DNA of 64,000 nucleotides, taken from Microvelia longipes. Its lineage: Eukaryota > Arthropoda > Insecta > Hemiptera > Veliidae. The first letter of the stretch is position 1; the number at the start of each line of letters is the position of its first letter. This document shows positions 22,585 to 33,705 of the stretch, piece by piece. The notes below the pieces were generated by a model. It saw only the letters and a list, made by a program, of their open reading frames with translations, had not been told where the DNA came from and did not search any database. The DNA is taken from NCBI GenBank assembly GCA_018340805.1, contig JACMZG010001914.1, positions 2,108,058 to 2,172,057 of the forward strand. The letters run 5' to 3'. Position numbers and translations under genes: made by a program.

Positions 22585-23070
22585 AATAATATAAATGCCT
22601 AAGTCTAATATACGTAGTGTAATGCAGAGTCTACTATCCATACTGTTATAAAGATTTAACTATTTATACTGTAATGTGAATTCTACTAACCGCACTATTA
22701 TGTGGTGTCTACTATCCATACTGTAATGATGTCTACTATCCATACTATTATGTAGATTCTACTATTGATAATGCATACTGTTACGTTGAGTCTACTATCC
22801 ATACTGTTATGTAAAGTCTACTATCCATACTGTTTTGTACAGCCTACTATCATACTGTTATGTAGAATCTTTACTGTTACGCAGAGTCCGTCCTGTTATG
22901 TAAAGTCTACTATCCATACTGTTATGTAAAGTCTACTATTCATACTGTTATGTAGAATCTACTATCTTTACTGCTACGTAGAGTCTACTTTCCGTAATCC
23001 GTACTGTTATGTAAAGTCTACTATCCGTACTGTTATGTGGAGTCTACTATTCATACTATTCCATACTATT
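22585..23070. repeat. ~25-bp minisatellite
   Basis: At least fifteen degenerate copies of TCTACTATCCATACTGTTAT plus GTAAAG. The variation among units implies an older array than 20310-20488. Confidence 0.85.
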
Positions 23071-23364
23071 ATGTATTGTCGTACTAAAAAATTCTTGATA
23101 CTAAAATAAAATAGTAACGATATTAAAAACATATGAATGGGCTACATAAATCGAGCTTTAAGGAAAATCATAAATTCTCTAGTTAACTACCTTGAAAGTC
23201 ATATAATTTCTATTTAGATTCAATTTTCTTCCTCTTTGGATAATAAAATGTTTTATTTTCAAACAAAACGGTCTATAATTAGTTTTTACTACCGAGTCGT
23301 TGCTTTGGGAAACAAATAGGCTTTAACTTTTTATTCGAGTTTCAGCTTTTGGAATCTTATTTTT

Positions 23365-23952
23365 ACTTTCTTATTTTTATGCTGTAGGTATATAGGTAAA
23401 GTATTGTGTTTGCGCAAACAATTCAAAACCGGGATTCAACTTGAAGTATACTGAGCCTTATGTCTATGCGATTGGTATAACCATGTTTTGTCTTATTGCA
23501 AGTGTTAAGCAGCGTCGAGCAAGGTCAGCAACTAGATAGGTGACCGCTGTTAATTAAAATAATGTTTTTTCAATGTCGGAGGGCGAGTAAGCGTGTCCGA
23601 AGAGGCGAGGGGAGAAGCGTTGCGAATAGCGATGTACCGCGTACCAGTGGCGGCGATAACGCCGGGGCAGCCGTTTGGGGCATCAACATCGACGGGGGCC
23701 ATCATAACAAAGGTTTCATCCCTCCCTCCCAAAGAAAAGTATACTAGAAAACAATTTATAATATCCATAATCCATAAAAAAAAGAGTAGTAGAAGGCGTA
23801 CTAATAAAAACAACAAGAAAAAAACTAATCACGCCAAAGTCGATCCCAAGCCCGAATAAAGTGAGAGAACTGATTGAATAGGGGGCATCATTTTAGTTTT
23901 CTGCCCCGGCAGGGCATCATGCTTATCGCCGCCACTGCCGCGTACCTGAATT
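23365..23952 (+). repeat. 5S-like dispersed repeat with nested MITE
   Basis: The head (GCTGTAGGTATATAGGTAAA) is joined, after an internal deletion, to a particularly clear 5S-like stretch at 23501-23550: GTTAAGCAGCGTCGAGC, then GATAGGTGACCGCTG. The tail is split by the MITE at 23645-23937. Confidence 0.75.
23645..23937 (+). mobile_element. hAT-type MITE with 8-bp target duplication
   Basis: Perfect 15-bp terminal inverted repeats CAGTGGCGGCGATAA and TTATCGCCGCCACTG are flanked by CCGCGTAC at 23637-23644 and 23938-23945. An 8-bp duplication plus a CAGTGG-type end is typical of the hAT superfamily. At 293 bp it has no transposase. The short open frames inside arise from its higher GC content and are not genes. 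Confidence 0.92.
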
Positions 23953-24067
23953 TTATTTTATGCTTAGCATATCAAAAATATATCCAGCATTTTATAAAGT
24001 ACCTTACTCTTCTTTTAAAGTTCCTTTTCCTTTAAAGAAAACTATTCCCTATTAAATTGATTGCTAG

Positions 24068-24315
24068 GGGATCCCGTGGTGTAAGGGTTAGCATGTGCGC
24101 TTGCCACCCAGACAGCCCGGGTTCGATCCTGGTCGGAGCCTCATGGATTTTCATGCGAGGGTTGGAAATCATTTCACGTGCCGTCCTTCGAAAGGTACGT
24201 TAAGCCGATGGTTCCGAGCCTGTGCTATGTCAGGTACTCGTAAAATATCCCTAACCCTAAATGAACATGGGTTGAGGCAATTTAGGATCCTTAATAGTGA
24301 TTTATAATAAATATA
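24068..24315 (+). mobile_element. tRNA-derived SINE
   Basis: The head has a Pol III A box TGGTGTAAGGG (24077-24087) and a B box GGTTCGATCCT (24120-24130). A tRNA-like anticodon arm with loop TTGCCAC resembles tRNA-Gly(GCC). The acceptor stem does not pair well. A body with TCCTTCGAAAGGTACGTTAA and CGATGGTTCCGAGCC follows and ends near an ATAATAAATA tail. It is better read as a SINE than as a tRNA gene. Confidence 0.75.
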
Positions 24316-25340
24316 TATGTTTCTGCCTTATGGATTTGAGAGCAGGAAAGCCAGGCCTGGCAAGGGGGCACGTGTTGTTTCTAGTTGAAGCTAGAAAACT
24401 TAGAGTAAACGGTCACGGCTCTTCTGTGGATTAGACGTAAAATGCCTGCACTAGGACTCATAAGGTATAGAACACTATCTATCTAAAGGATTCAGCAGAA
24501 AAGGGCCCAACAAAGCGGCTTACTCGCTAGGTGGTATATCACCTCTCCCTTATTATTATCTGAATTGATCGCAATATTCAAGATAGCGGTCAGATCTGTA
24601 AATTACTTATTACTCACAAAAGACAACAATTGACGATTGTGAACTTCGATTAGAATAGATTTATCAGAAACGGGTCAGTGATAGTTTTGGATATTCTCAT
24701 TCAGAAAATTAAATAGAGAAATGAAATCCAGTTCATAATAGTGTATGATACAACCTGAATTAAGAAAAAAAAATAATTTTCAGAGTGACAGATTGTGTTT
24801 ATTCCACACGTGTTAAATCTCTGACTAAACACGTGTCACTACATTATCATATTTAGAAAATCTACCTTTAGAAATAAATCTTTCTGTCTTTTATTTTATT
24901 AATATTACTATGCAGTACAGGAAATGACATCTAAACCCCACGGCTCCGTGGATGGTTTAACTTACTTCCAGTAATTTATTTTGACATTAGCGCAAGTGTC
25001 GCTTGCAAGGTCAAAAGCAAGCGACACAAAAAAGCTGCTCGCATAAAAGCTTTGAATTCAGCTCTCCAGGTCGTTGATCATCGGTGATTAGAATTCACTA
25101 ATGTATTTTTGCTATTCATGTTACTAAAATATAACACTAAAATTTTAATACAAGATACATCAGGAAAAGAGTTAAGGTAAATAAGCTAATTTATACATAA
25201 ATTACATAATATCTATACTTAATAAGGTAATTTATACATCATTATTATTAGCAATACTAACCGTTTGCATTTTAAATGGCCATCCATAAAAGGATCCAAA
25301 ATGGATATTCACCAGTTTTCAAGTTTCAAGTTTTTTTTTT
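24316..25340. other. Noncoding DNA
   Basis: No gene. A hairpin with an 11-bp stem (GTGTCGCTTGC/GCAAGCGACAC) lies at about 24995-25027. Confidence 0.45.
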
Positions 25341-26110
25341 ACTTATCCTTATTTTTACTGTAGGTATATAGGAAAAGTATTGTGTTTGCTGGAAATCCGA
25401 ACACGGGATCTCATCTTAATTATCGGTTTTAAGTGTTTTAAGACCTCTTGAGTTAATGTTCCATATTGATTCTCTGTATGTGTGTGTAGTGCGTGGGTTT
25501 GTGTACAGGTGTGTCATTATCCTTGCTCCTAGAGTGTTGAACTTAGTACAAAATTACCATTTGGTTAATGTTGAGCTATCCGGAATATATTTTTATGACG
25601 TCATTAACCTGACTTCATAAAATACAAAGTCATTAATGACTCAATAAAAATTTCGATAGTTAATGAATCACGAAAAGATGTTTGGATCGATTTGAGCGTT
25701 AGCACGTATGTCTTACACGTATGTATTGCACGTATGTATTCATATGATAGACTAACAAATGTGCCGACTTTAATCTTACTACAAGAATTAGTTCAATTTT
25801 TATTAGTTAACATGAATACGTTCTTACGATACGACGATTTTCGGTTTTCATAAAAAGTTTCAACTCTCTAGCATAAATACACTGGGCGCTGCGATGATAA
25901 CAGACAGACAACTTAATTCCGGGATGTCACTGGAATTATCCGTTTCAGGTGTTTTACAGGTCTCCTGAGAGGTTTTCGCAAAGATTTCTGTCTATATGTG
26001 TGAGTGTGTGTGTGCGGGTGTGTGTGTGTGTGTGTGTCTGTTATCATCGTATCGCCTAGTGTATTTATTCTAGAGAGTTGGAACTTTGTACAAAAATCAG
26101 TGTACTGCAT
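25341..26110 (+). repeat. Rearranged 5S-like dispersed repeat
   Basis: A forward 5' part (25341-25845) abuts a short inverted piece (25850-25912, the reverse of the ATCATCGTAG...AGTTGAAA segment). This abuts another forward piece (25913-26106) with a (GT)n run. This looks like two copies joined by an inversion. The 5S-like stretch is absent. Confidence 0.7.
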
Positions 26111-26726
26111 GGATCTTTGGTTCTCTGTCTATAAATCAATCTATAATTCGAATAAGCGTAACTTTTTATTAAAAACTCTTTAAAAGAGCTCGATAAAAAA
26201 TTTGAACCCTTAGACAATTTTAATCAGGGTGAGATTGAACAGATCACACAAAGTTTTCAAAACCATCCTTAAGGAGTAATTTCCCACGTCAAAATTTGAT
26301 TGGTCTTCAAACAGACATAAATGATAATTCATTGCATATTATACTAAATAACAAGCAACGAGATCTCTTTGAGAACATGAGAACAGATATTAAATCAAGA
26401 AAAATAAACATCGCATACTTTTACGAGTAAAACATGACATCTTTATTGCTTCTAAAATACATTAATTGATCCGTAAAACACAGTATTCTTGTCGCTCTCT
26501 CGTAAAGCCGCTCTTCTCGGGCAAGTGACGTATAAACATAAGAAGACGTTAAAACCAAACTAATAAAATAAACTAATAAAAGTAATAAAATGTTGTTTTA
26601 ACTGATGGAGAAAATTATGCAACTAATGCATTATGTTTTATGCATTTCTCAGAGTTGTAATCTTCAACGAGCAGTTCGAGTTTCTATTCTAAAACATTTT
26701 TCTTCCGCTTAGTCGGAAATTATATT
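26111..26726. other. Noncoding DNA
   Basis: No gene recognised. Confidence 0.4.
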
Positions 26727-27050
26727 TAAAAAACGGGTATGAAGTACCTCGGAGCTTTTTCTCAACTCTCCGGATTTACTATGCCCGTCCTCATTACTTT
26801 AGAATTGCTTCCCTTGCCCTCAGAACAACCTAACTTAATGGAATCACAGCATTGATTTGATACAAGTTTTAATTGATTTCGGTGCAAGTATACACTTTTA
26901 CGTAGTAAGTAAGTGCACCAAGTTTCGTTCCAATCTTGCCTAGTAAATCTATAATTTTTGTTAGATCATAAAAGTTAAGAAGCATTGAGCGTGTTCAGTG
27001 CCTGGATGAGTGACCGCTAACAAGGATACCGATGAATTTACTATCTAAGG
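26727..27050. repeat. 5S-like repeat, inverted tail plus forward middle
   Basis: 26727-26825 is a tail in reverse orientation (ACGGGTATGAAGTACCTCGG). 26845-27050 is forward and includes a 5S-like stretch (GTTAAGAAGCATTGAGCGTG, then GATGAGTGACCGC). Confidence 0.7.
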
Positions 27051-27900
27051 TTTTCTTGCAAAAAAACGAGCATTTGTGATCATGAGACAGAAACCTCAGT
27101 AATAATTGCATTGATAAGGAAGGAAGCGCACACTTCAAAAAAATTTCGCCCAGTTTGCGGATCTCCGCGCCAGAAATTTTTAATCTTTGTTAGAGTCATA
27201 TACTCTTTTTTAATTATTTATCTATCATTTATCCTTGTTTAGCTATCGAAGCAAGCCTGTTGTAAGTTACATATATTCCTTGTAATTGCGTGAGTTCCTG
27301 ACGCAACGCATCACCAGTTCAAGGCGATTTTAAAAACTTACACAAGAATACGAGGTGGGCAGTGTTGTCATAATTCTTACTTTTTCCAGATCTTTTTTTA
27401 GTTTTTATATCCATGTTTTATGTTTTATAAATATCAAAGAGTTTTTATGTGATAGAGGACTATTTGCTCTTCATGCCCACTGACACTCAGGTCGTTAACT
27501 ACTTGTTTTATATGTTTTATTAACTTGATTGATTGTTTCTCTTTTATGCTTTAGTTCTACTCCCATTTTTATTTAGATCGCATTTTTTAGATTTTTCTAT
27601 CAATAAAAAATTGTTATGAAAGCAAAATAACTTTTTATTTTTTTTAATTTACTTTTTTTTTATTTATTTGATAATTTTTTATTAACAATTCGCCAAGCTC
27701 TCGGGTCAACAAATCTACTGAAATAAATCAATTTAGTAAAGAGATAAAATTATGCTTCCCAGGAGTCTCTATGTTATAACCATACTTGAAGTTGACTTCT
27801 AAAATGTTAATATTTGCGATTCAAAGTCCGTAGCAGCGCCACCGTCGCTGATAAGAATTTGATAACGGAAGGGTGATCGTTGTTAAAGTCCTTATGGGAG
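27051..27900. other. Noncoding DNA
   Basis: T-rich sequence without a recognisable gene. Confidence 0.4.
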
Positions 27901-27904
27901 TTTT

Positions 27905-28485
27905 AACAACGATTTGAGGTTTGAACCTTTTATGAGGTTTTTCTTATTTGTGAGAAACAGTTCTAACTGGGGACACGTCAATTTAGATCCATTGCTTATT
28001 TATCAAAAAAAGATAATTAGAAGAATAACGGGAGCCCAACCTGGTTCACACTGTCAATCTTCCTTTAAGAGACTGACAATAATGACTGTCATAAATCTTT
28101 TTATTTTTAATTCTGTGCTCTTTATTAAAAAGAACTTAAATAAATTTAAAACCAATAGTGATTATCATAGATATAATACAAAGAATAAAAATGTACTTAC
28201 AATACCAACTCATAGACTTAAGAAGTCAGAAGTGGGTCATAGTGTATTGGGGGTAAAACTTTTTAATCATTTAGATGTAAAAATTCAAGAGTTGCCAATA
28301 GATCATTTCAAAAAAGCCGTAAAAAAAAGCCTTGACAGAGCAGCCTTTTTATAGTATTAATGAGTACTTCTCTAATAAAATTATGTTTGAGTAATTTATA
28401 TTACTTCTAATTTTTGTACTTTTGACGATTTGCCATTGTACTTGTATTAGTATTTATGCAAATAAAGATTTTTTTATTTATTTAC
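27905..28485 (+). pseudogene. 5'-truncated jockey-type LINE, RT C-terminus and 3' end
   Basis: The open frame 27914-28354 encodes the downstream region of a non-LTR reverse transcriptase. Typical words are IYQKKIIRRITGAQPGSHC, FKRLTIMTVINLFIFNSVLF, YNTKNKNVLTIPTHRLKKSE, GVKLFNHL and the ending LDRAA. The frame stops early after a T5 run (28346-28350). One base further the usual YSINEYF ending continues. A 3' UTR with CAAATAAAG and a T-rich tail ends near 28485. The catalytic domain is missing, so this is a dead, 5'-truncated insertion. Confidence 0.85.
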
Positions 28486-28489
28486 TATT

Positions 28490-29505
28490 GTATATTGGGC
28501 GAATTGTAACTAATAGAAGTATTACCTACGCGATAATAAGTTAATAAATTAAATAGGTAAATTAATAAATGAATTATGAATATTTAGATTAAATAAACAA
28601 ATAAATAACAAGGTCTTCCACCTTCAAAACTAGACTTCTATTCTAAAATGCCTACAGAGTTTATTATTATTTATTTAATTTGTTAAGTTAATAATTTTAC
28701 TTCAGGTTCCATTTTTAGCCGAAAAATTGGCTATAATGCCGTGTGAAGTTTTGGTGCCCGTAAAAGAAAGAGCAGAAATCTAATATTAACTCATGATGCC
28801 TTAAGATTTTAAAGTAAAAAATTGGATAAGGGGTATCTCAGAACATTTCCTCGCGGATACGCTTCGCTCGTACTGCCTACTACGGACTAGCTTCGATCGT
28901 TCTCCCAACTACGGACTAGTAGTGCGTGCTCATTAGGACGACATTGAAATGTATTGAACTGACAAGACTTGGTGTAACATAATATCATAATCTTGATTCT
29001 CTTGAGTTAGACTTGGACTTTATTACACTAGTGTTTTTGGTGGGGTATATTTTGTTCCATCAAATTTCTATTCATAACAATAAACATATCTATTTTTACA
29101 CTTTACAATTATTTGTGACCTGCGCACTATAACATCGTGTAGTTTTTTTAAAAGGATTTATAGATGAGTGTCAATTTAACGTAACTCTATAAATATCCTT
29201 GGAATAGCAGGAGCATGTTTTGAGTGTAGCTGTGTGTGTGTGTGTGCAGCTCTAAATACTCAACACATGAGGTATTCTGATCAAGGTTCCTTGAATAAAA
29301 GGTTGTTTGAACAAGAAAGAGTTTAACTATACCAATGTGCTGTACTGGACAACTAGAATCATGTTAGGGTACAGGTTTGAAGGCCTCATAAGCACAACCA
29401 GTTTTCACAGGTCAAGGTGGTTGTTTTTGATAAAAATACTACTTAACCTCCAGCAGAGAAATCAAGTGACAAGGTTCAGAATTTATTGCAGCTAATTGTC
29501 ACTTT
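28490..29505. other. Noncoding DNA
   Basis: AT-rich with a GTGTGTGTGTG run at 29230. A 62-codon frame at 29307 has no recognisable domain and is not called. Confidence 0.4.
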
Positions 29506-29507
29506 TA

Positions 29508-30690
29508 ACATTCTCCTAACATTTTCCTAACATTCTCCTAACATTTTCCTAACATTCTCCTAACATTTTCCTAACATTTTCTCCTAACATTTTCCTAAAT
29601 TCTCTAACATTCTTCTCTAACATTTTCCTAATATTTTTCTAACATTCCTAACATTTCCTCTCCTTAAGGAGAATGTTAGGTTTAGGTAAGGGAAATGTTT
29701 TAAGCCACGAATTTAAATGATCGTTCCGTGTTTTAAAAGTATTTTAGAGGCTTCGCATGATTTTATTTAGTAAAAACCTACGGTAGTTAAGTCAAAAAGT
29801 GATACCATTGTAAGTAACGTAATATATCGCAAAATATCAATGTTATTAACTTATTACCTGGATTTACGACACACTTTGTCATAAACAACAATGCGGCCTT
29901 GCTTTGGCGAATGTTAAATATATTGGAAACTTTATTTACATATGTTTTCAGTAAACAGTAGAGTTAATACAAATACAATGTTCAATTATTGCAACAGCTT
30001 TCATAAATAAAGCAGTATCAAGCGTTTCAAGTTTGATCGTGGACCAGGTTGTACGAATCCAAAGGTGTCTAAATGAAGACTGTTGACTGTTAATCAGTGC
30101 AACTCTGTTTTAATTTTGCTAAATCATTTACACGATTTTGTTTTTCGTATTTTGTCATCAAATTCATTTTTGTTTGTGTAAAATTTTTTTGGTATAATAA
30201 TGGCTGAATTATTCACACCGGACCAACTGAATTTCCTCTTTGAATCGATAGCCCGCCACAAACAGACCATAGAAAATAAAAAATCTGATTGTGTGCGGGC
30301 CGAAGAAAAGAAAAAGGCTTGGGCGGAGATGTTAAAAGAATTTCAGGGTAAATTCCCTAATAGTAAGGTAAGTGGATTAATATTAACTTATATTATGTAA
30401 ATTTATGTAGATAGTTATTAATGTGTCGACAAAGTGTGTCGTAAATCCAGGTAATAAAATAATAACATTGATATTTTGCGATATATTACGTTGCTTACAA
30501 TGGTATCACTTTTTGACTTAACTACCTTAGGTTCTTACTGAATAAAATCATGCGAAGCCTATAAAAGACTTTTAAAACACGGGAACGATCATTTAAATTT
30601 TGTGGCTTAAAAAAATTTTCCGTACCTAAACCTAACATTCTCCTTAAGGAGAATGTTAGGAAAATGTTAGGAAAAATCTACTATTCGCTT
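29508..30690 (+). mobile_element. Long-TIR DNA transposon carrying a Myb/SANT exon
   Basis: Inverted repeats of about 220 bp (29661-29880 and 30428-30650) bracket ~550 bp holding a single coding exon. The outer ends carry TCCTTAAGGAGAATGTTAGG, and on the left a tandem CTAACATTTTC array (29508-29660). Subterminal words CCTAAACCTAACATT and TCCTTAAGG recur in the MITE at 35073-35263. PIF/Harbinger elements typically encode a Myb/SANT protein next to their transposase. No transposase is present here, so this would be an internally deleted member. Class assignment is inference. Confidence 0.65.
30200..30367 (+). CDS. First exon of a Myb/SANT-like (zeste-type) DNA-binding protein
   Basis: Encodes 56 residues from ATG to a clear donor, AAG|GTAAGT at 30368. 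The sequence FTPDQLNFLFESIARHKQTI, followed by an Asn-Lys-Lys and the KKKAWAEMLKEF segment, fits the first helices of Myb/SANT-like domains of the zeste/Harbinger-Myb type, with the conserved Trp in AWAEML. In such proteins the domain binds transposon ends or target DNA. The downstream exon is not found before the right inverted repeat; reading through the donor gives only ten more codons (VSGLILTYIM). The frame is intact with no stop. Confidence 0.6.
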
Positions 30691-30782
30691 TACTCATGAG
30701 AATGTCATAATTACTTGAGGCCTAAAAATATTAAGTTCTGTTTTGCTACTCGCAGTCTCAGAATAAAGTTATAACCCGATGG

Positions 30783-30960
30783 CTAAACTTTGCACTCACT
30801 TTGCTTGATATCGGAATCTAAACTTCGCACTCACTTTGCTTGATATCGGAATCTAAACTTCGCACTCACTTTGCTTGATATCGGAATCTAACTTCGCACT
30901 CATTTGCTTGATATTGGAATCTAAACTTCGCACTCACTTTGCTTGATATCGGAAGCTAGC
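30783..30960. repeat. ~36-bp tandem repeat
   Basis: Five near-identical units of AACTTCGCACTCACTTTGCT plus TGATATCGGAATCT. Confidence 0.9.
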
Positions 30961-31428
30961 TTAAAGTGATCAAAATTTACCAACGTTTCAACTACACTAA
31001 CAACTAATTTTATATGTTCTCGAAATACTTCAAAATACCTTTGTACCATTGTACCTTTGATATGATTTGAAGTATCGCACGTATAATATAATGCTATTAT
31101 ATTATAGATATTATATTATAAACATTTAATATATTATATTGTCATCGATTTCGTGCAAATTAAAATCAAATGTACATCAAAAAACAAAAGTTATTGACCG
31201 AAAAAGTTCAAAAATTAAAAAAAGCAACATTTTCAAAATGGTGATCAATATCGGAATGATGAAACTTTGTAGATCGATTCGCCACTTAGCGATGTATATT
31301 TTTTTAACTTCAAGTTGCCGAGTTCGATCAAATCTATTTTTTATGACTCAGCATAGAAGGTAATTGTGAACATTAAATATATTATCTCTGAGCAGCACAG
31401 CTAGACCTTGAGTCTAATTTTTTGCCAA
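30961..31428. other. AT-rich noncoding DNA
   Basis: No gene recognised. Confidence 0.4.
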
Positions 31429-31590
31429 TTTTTAACTCTCTAGTATAAACAAAGCGAGAGTTATGCGTGACACAGACAGATAACATAATAAAAACAGTTA
31501 ATTTCAGTGCCTGAAACGGATAATTATGATAATACCTCGGTTCCAGATTTTTTGGGTGAATGCAATATTTTTTCTATATACCTAGGGCAG
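31429..31590 (-). repeat. 5S-like dispersed repeat, inverted 5' fragment
   Basis: Reverse-orientation head segment: AACTCTCTAGTATAAA, CTGAAACGGATAATTATG and CTATATACCTAGG. Confidence 0.6.
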
Positions 31591-32430
31591 TAGATAATTT
31601 GACCAATCGAGTAAGAATTTGACGTCAATGAATCTGGCTGTATACAAATGGAGCTACCAAATTGTATATCATTTGATACTACCGAGTTTTGCAAAACATG
31701 ATCAACACACAAATAAATTGTGTAATTATATTGTGTCTACCAAATTGTATTTAAATATCAGCCTTCGGATTTAAAATTTTTCTTTTGAATTTTTAAACTT
31801 AGACGGGCTATGGTTTGTCAAGCTCAGTACTGTATTTCGACGCGTGTATTATAATTAGAACTGGTAAAACATAGAGGACTAGTTAAAAGATCAATGGATT
31901 TTAAATTTTATTACAATAATTTAATTAGTGCGGCCGATAAAACTAAATGCAAATTAGTTTTTTTAGGTTAATAGGCTTAGCTTCGAGTACATGGGTTTAG
32001 CTTAGAGTGCATAGGCTCTATGCACTATAATTGTTTAGAAGTTGAATGCACTCCGTAATTTGAGAAATGACTAAAACATATTACTAGGATTGGTTAGCTT
32101 AGAAGTATATGCTACTTGCGTATGTATTCAACCAATTACAGTACTATGTGTAGATAAAATGTTTCTTGTTTTGAGAGTCAACAAATAAATAAAACTGTAT
32201 GTGAGACAGTGTTGTATTTCCTTGCAAAGTATCATTTCACCCAAACGGGGTTTGTATGAGTCAAAATAAATAGTTACAAAAATGTGTTTAAGGTAATAAG
32301 AGTAAAATACCCGTTTTCAATTGTTATAATTTTGATGTAAACTGTATTGCATGCGTGTTTAAATTTTGCTGAACAAATAGATTTTATTAATGTAGTGAAT
32401 CTGAAGCTCAGGATTGATCAAACCTCAAGC
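31591..32430. other. Noncoding DNA
   Basis: Short local duplications (TAGGCTTAGCTTCGAGTACATGGG and similar near 31970-32010). No gene. Confidence 0.4.
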
Positions 32431-32431
32431 T

Positions 32432-32625
32432 TCAAGCAAACACTCAAGCTTTAAGTAGACACTCAAGCTCGACACTCGAGCTCCAACCCAAGCTCGATCC
32501 CAAGCTCAAATCGAGCTCGAGCCCAAGCTCGACACTCGAGCTCGATCCCAAGCTCGACACTCGAGCTCGATTCCAAGCTCGAAACTCGAGCTCCAACCCA
32601 AGCTCGGTCCCAAGCTCGACCCCAG
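32432..32625. repeat. AAGCTCGACACTCGAGCTC array
   Basis: About ten ~18-20 bp units of CAAGCTCGACACTCGAGCTC and variants. Each unit is partly palindromic (GAGCTC, CTCGAG), so the array could form many small hairpins. Confidence 0.85.
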
Positions 32626-32629
32626 TCAC

Positions 32630-33301
32630 TTATTTAAAGGTTCCGCATCTCTTATCGTCAATATATTTACTACTACACATATATGCAGGTCTAGCAGCGG
32701 TAGTTTATCGGATCATAAAAGGTGGTCCATAAGTCTCCCCTTTTAATTTTTTAAAGGTATATGATGCATTTTAAAAACTAGGGGGGTCACTATTATGTAT
32801 AGTGACCTTTGTTTAAGTTCTTTGTTTAACTTCTATTAAGTTTTCTTCGTTTGCATACATACGACGCACGCTCCACCATACTACAACTAACTTTGAAATT
32901 TTAAATTGGTCTCTATATTTTTTAAAGTATATTTCAAATATATTTTATTGTATGACTAATAATTTGCCTTTAGAGAGGTACAAAACTATAAAAGGCGACT
33001 TTAAAATCGTTAAAAATTGATTTTATTTTGGGCGATGTGAGTTCTTTGATAAAAATGTTGTTTTGTACTTGGACAATTTTCTCCATCCATAATATTTTGC
33101 TCTGTTTGAAGGGGAAAAATTTAAAAATTACCCCCAGAAACCCAATAAGTTAAAAAGGGCAAACAATTAGTGACAGAGGTAGATATCCAAGCATTATACA
33201 CGACGGGCGTCAACATTTTGGGGGGGGGGAGAAATTTTCAAAACATTTTAAATACGGCTTAAATGGTGGTGGTTAATTTAAGAAAATGTACTACAAATAA
33301 T
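32630..33301. other. Noncoding DNA
   Basis: No gene. A G9 run lies near 33225. Confidence 0.4.
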
Positions 33302-33379
33302 ATATAGCAAAAGTTAAAAAGGTTGTATTTACCGCAAGTTGAAGAAGCAATCGAAGAATCAGCTACCGTCGATACTTGC

Positions 33380-33443
33380 TGTTGGATATAAATATCCCTG
33401 GACCGGTTTCGGCATAACGCCATCATCAGCAGGCGGGGCAACA
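33380..33443 (-). ncRNA. Hammerhead-like ribozyme motif, left arm
   Basis: Minus-strand reading: outer stem I UGUUG/CAACA and inner stem I CCUG/CAGG; core CUGAUGA; an extra U; stem II GGCG/UGCC with loop UUA; GAA; a loopless stem III ACC/GGU; and a GUC cleavage triplet. It differs from the right-arm copy by one substitution in stem II (C to U, giving a G-U pair). Confidence 0.65.
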
Positions 33444-33600
33444 CTCGAGCTCTTAACTAATAAAGTTAAATCAGTGATTAACTTCTAGTCTCAATGAGCA
33501 CGACGAGCCCTCTGAAGATGAGTCTCAATGAGCCCTCTCGTCGTGCTCATTGAGACTAGAAGTTAATCACTGATTTAACTTTATTAGTTGAGAGCTCGAG

Positions 33601-33664
33601 TGTTGCCCCGCCTGCTGATGATGGCGTTACGCCGAAACCGGTCCAGGGATATTTATATCCAACA
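33601..33664 (+). ncRNA. Hammerhead-like ribozyme motif, right arm
   Basis: All parts of a type I hammerhead occur in order: UGUUG and CCUG on the 5' side of stem I; CUGAUGA at 33614-33620; an extra U; stem II GGCG-UUA-CGCC; GAA; stem III ACC/GGU without loop; C17 of GUC; then CAGG and CAACA closing stem I. The very short loopless stem III is what dimer-active minimal hammerheads show. The extra U after the core box is the main deviation. Confidence 0.7.
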
Positions 33665-33705
33665 GCAAGTATCGACGGTAGCTGATTCTTCGATATAGCA
33701 AAAGT

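Larger units (their letters stand above)
33315..33692. mobile_element. Palindromic insertion with two head-to-head hammerhead motifs
   Basis: A 378-bp insertion lies between 13-bp direct repeats ATATAGCAAAAGT (33302-33314 and 33693-33705). About 35 bp at the left (TAAAAAGGTTGTATTTACCG...) are unpaired. From about 33350 to 33694 the sequence is a nearly perfect inverted repeat around 33517, each arm containing one hammerhead-like motif. It separates the head of a 5S-like repeat from the rest (33706 onward). No coding capacity. Similar inverted, ribozyme-bearing termini are known in Penelope-like elements, but no reverse transcriptase is present, so origin is inference. Confidence 0.7.

Noticed and set aside
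23550..23859. Overlapping open frames on both strands
   Set aside because: They lie across a hAT MITE and a repeat tail, with no domain; produced by locally higher GC content.
24068..24140. A functional tRNA-Gly gene
   Set aside because: A and B boxes and the anticodon-like loop are present, but the acceptor stem does not pair and a SINE-type body follows.
29508..29660. CTAACATTTTC array as telomeric repeat
   Set aside because: The unit is not TTAGG-like and equals the terminal word of the adjacent transposon.
32444..32629. Leu/Glu-rich minus-strand frame
   Set aside because: Translation of the AAGCTCGACACTCGAGCTC array.
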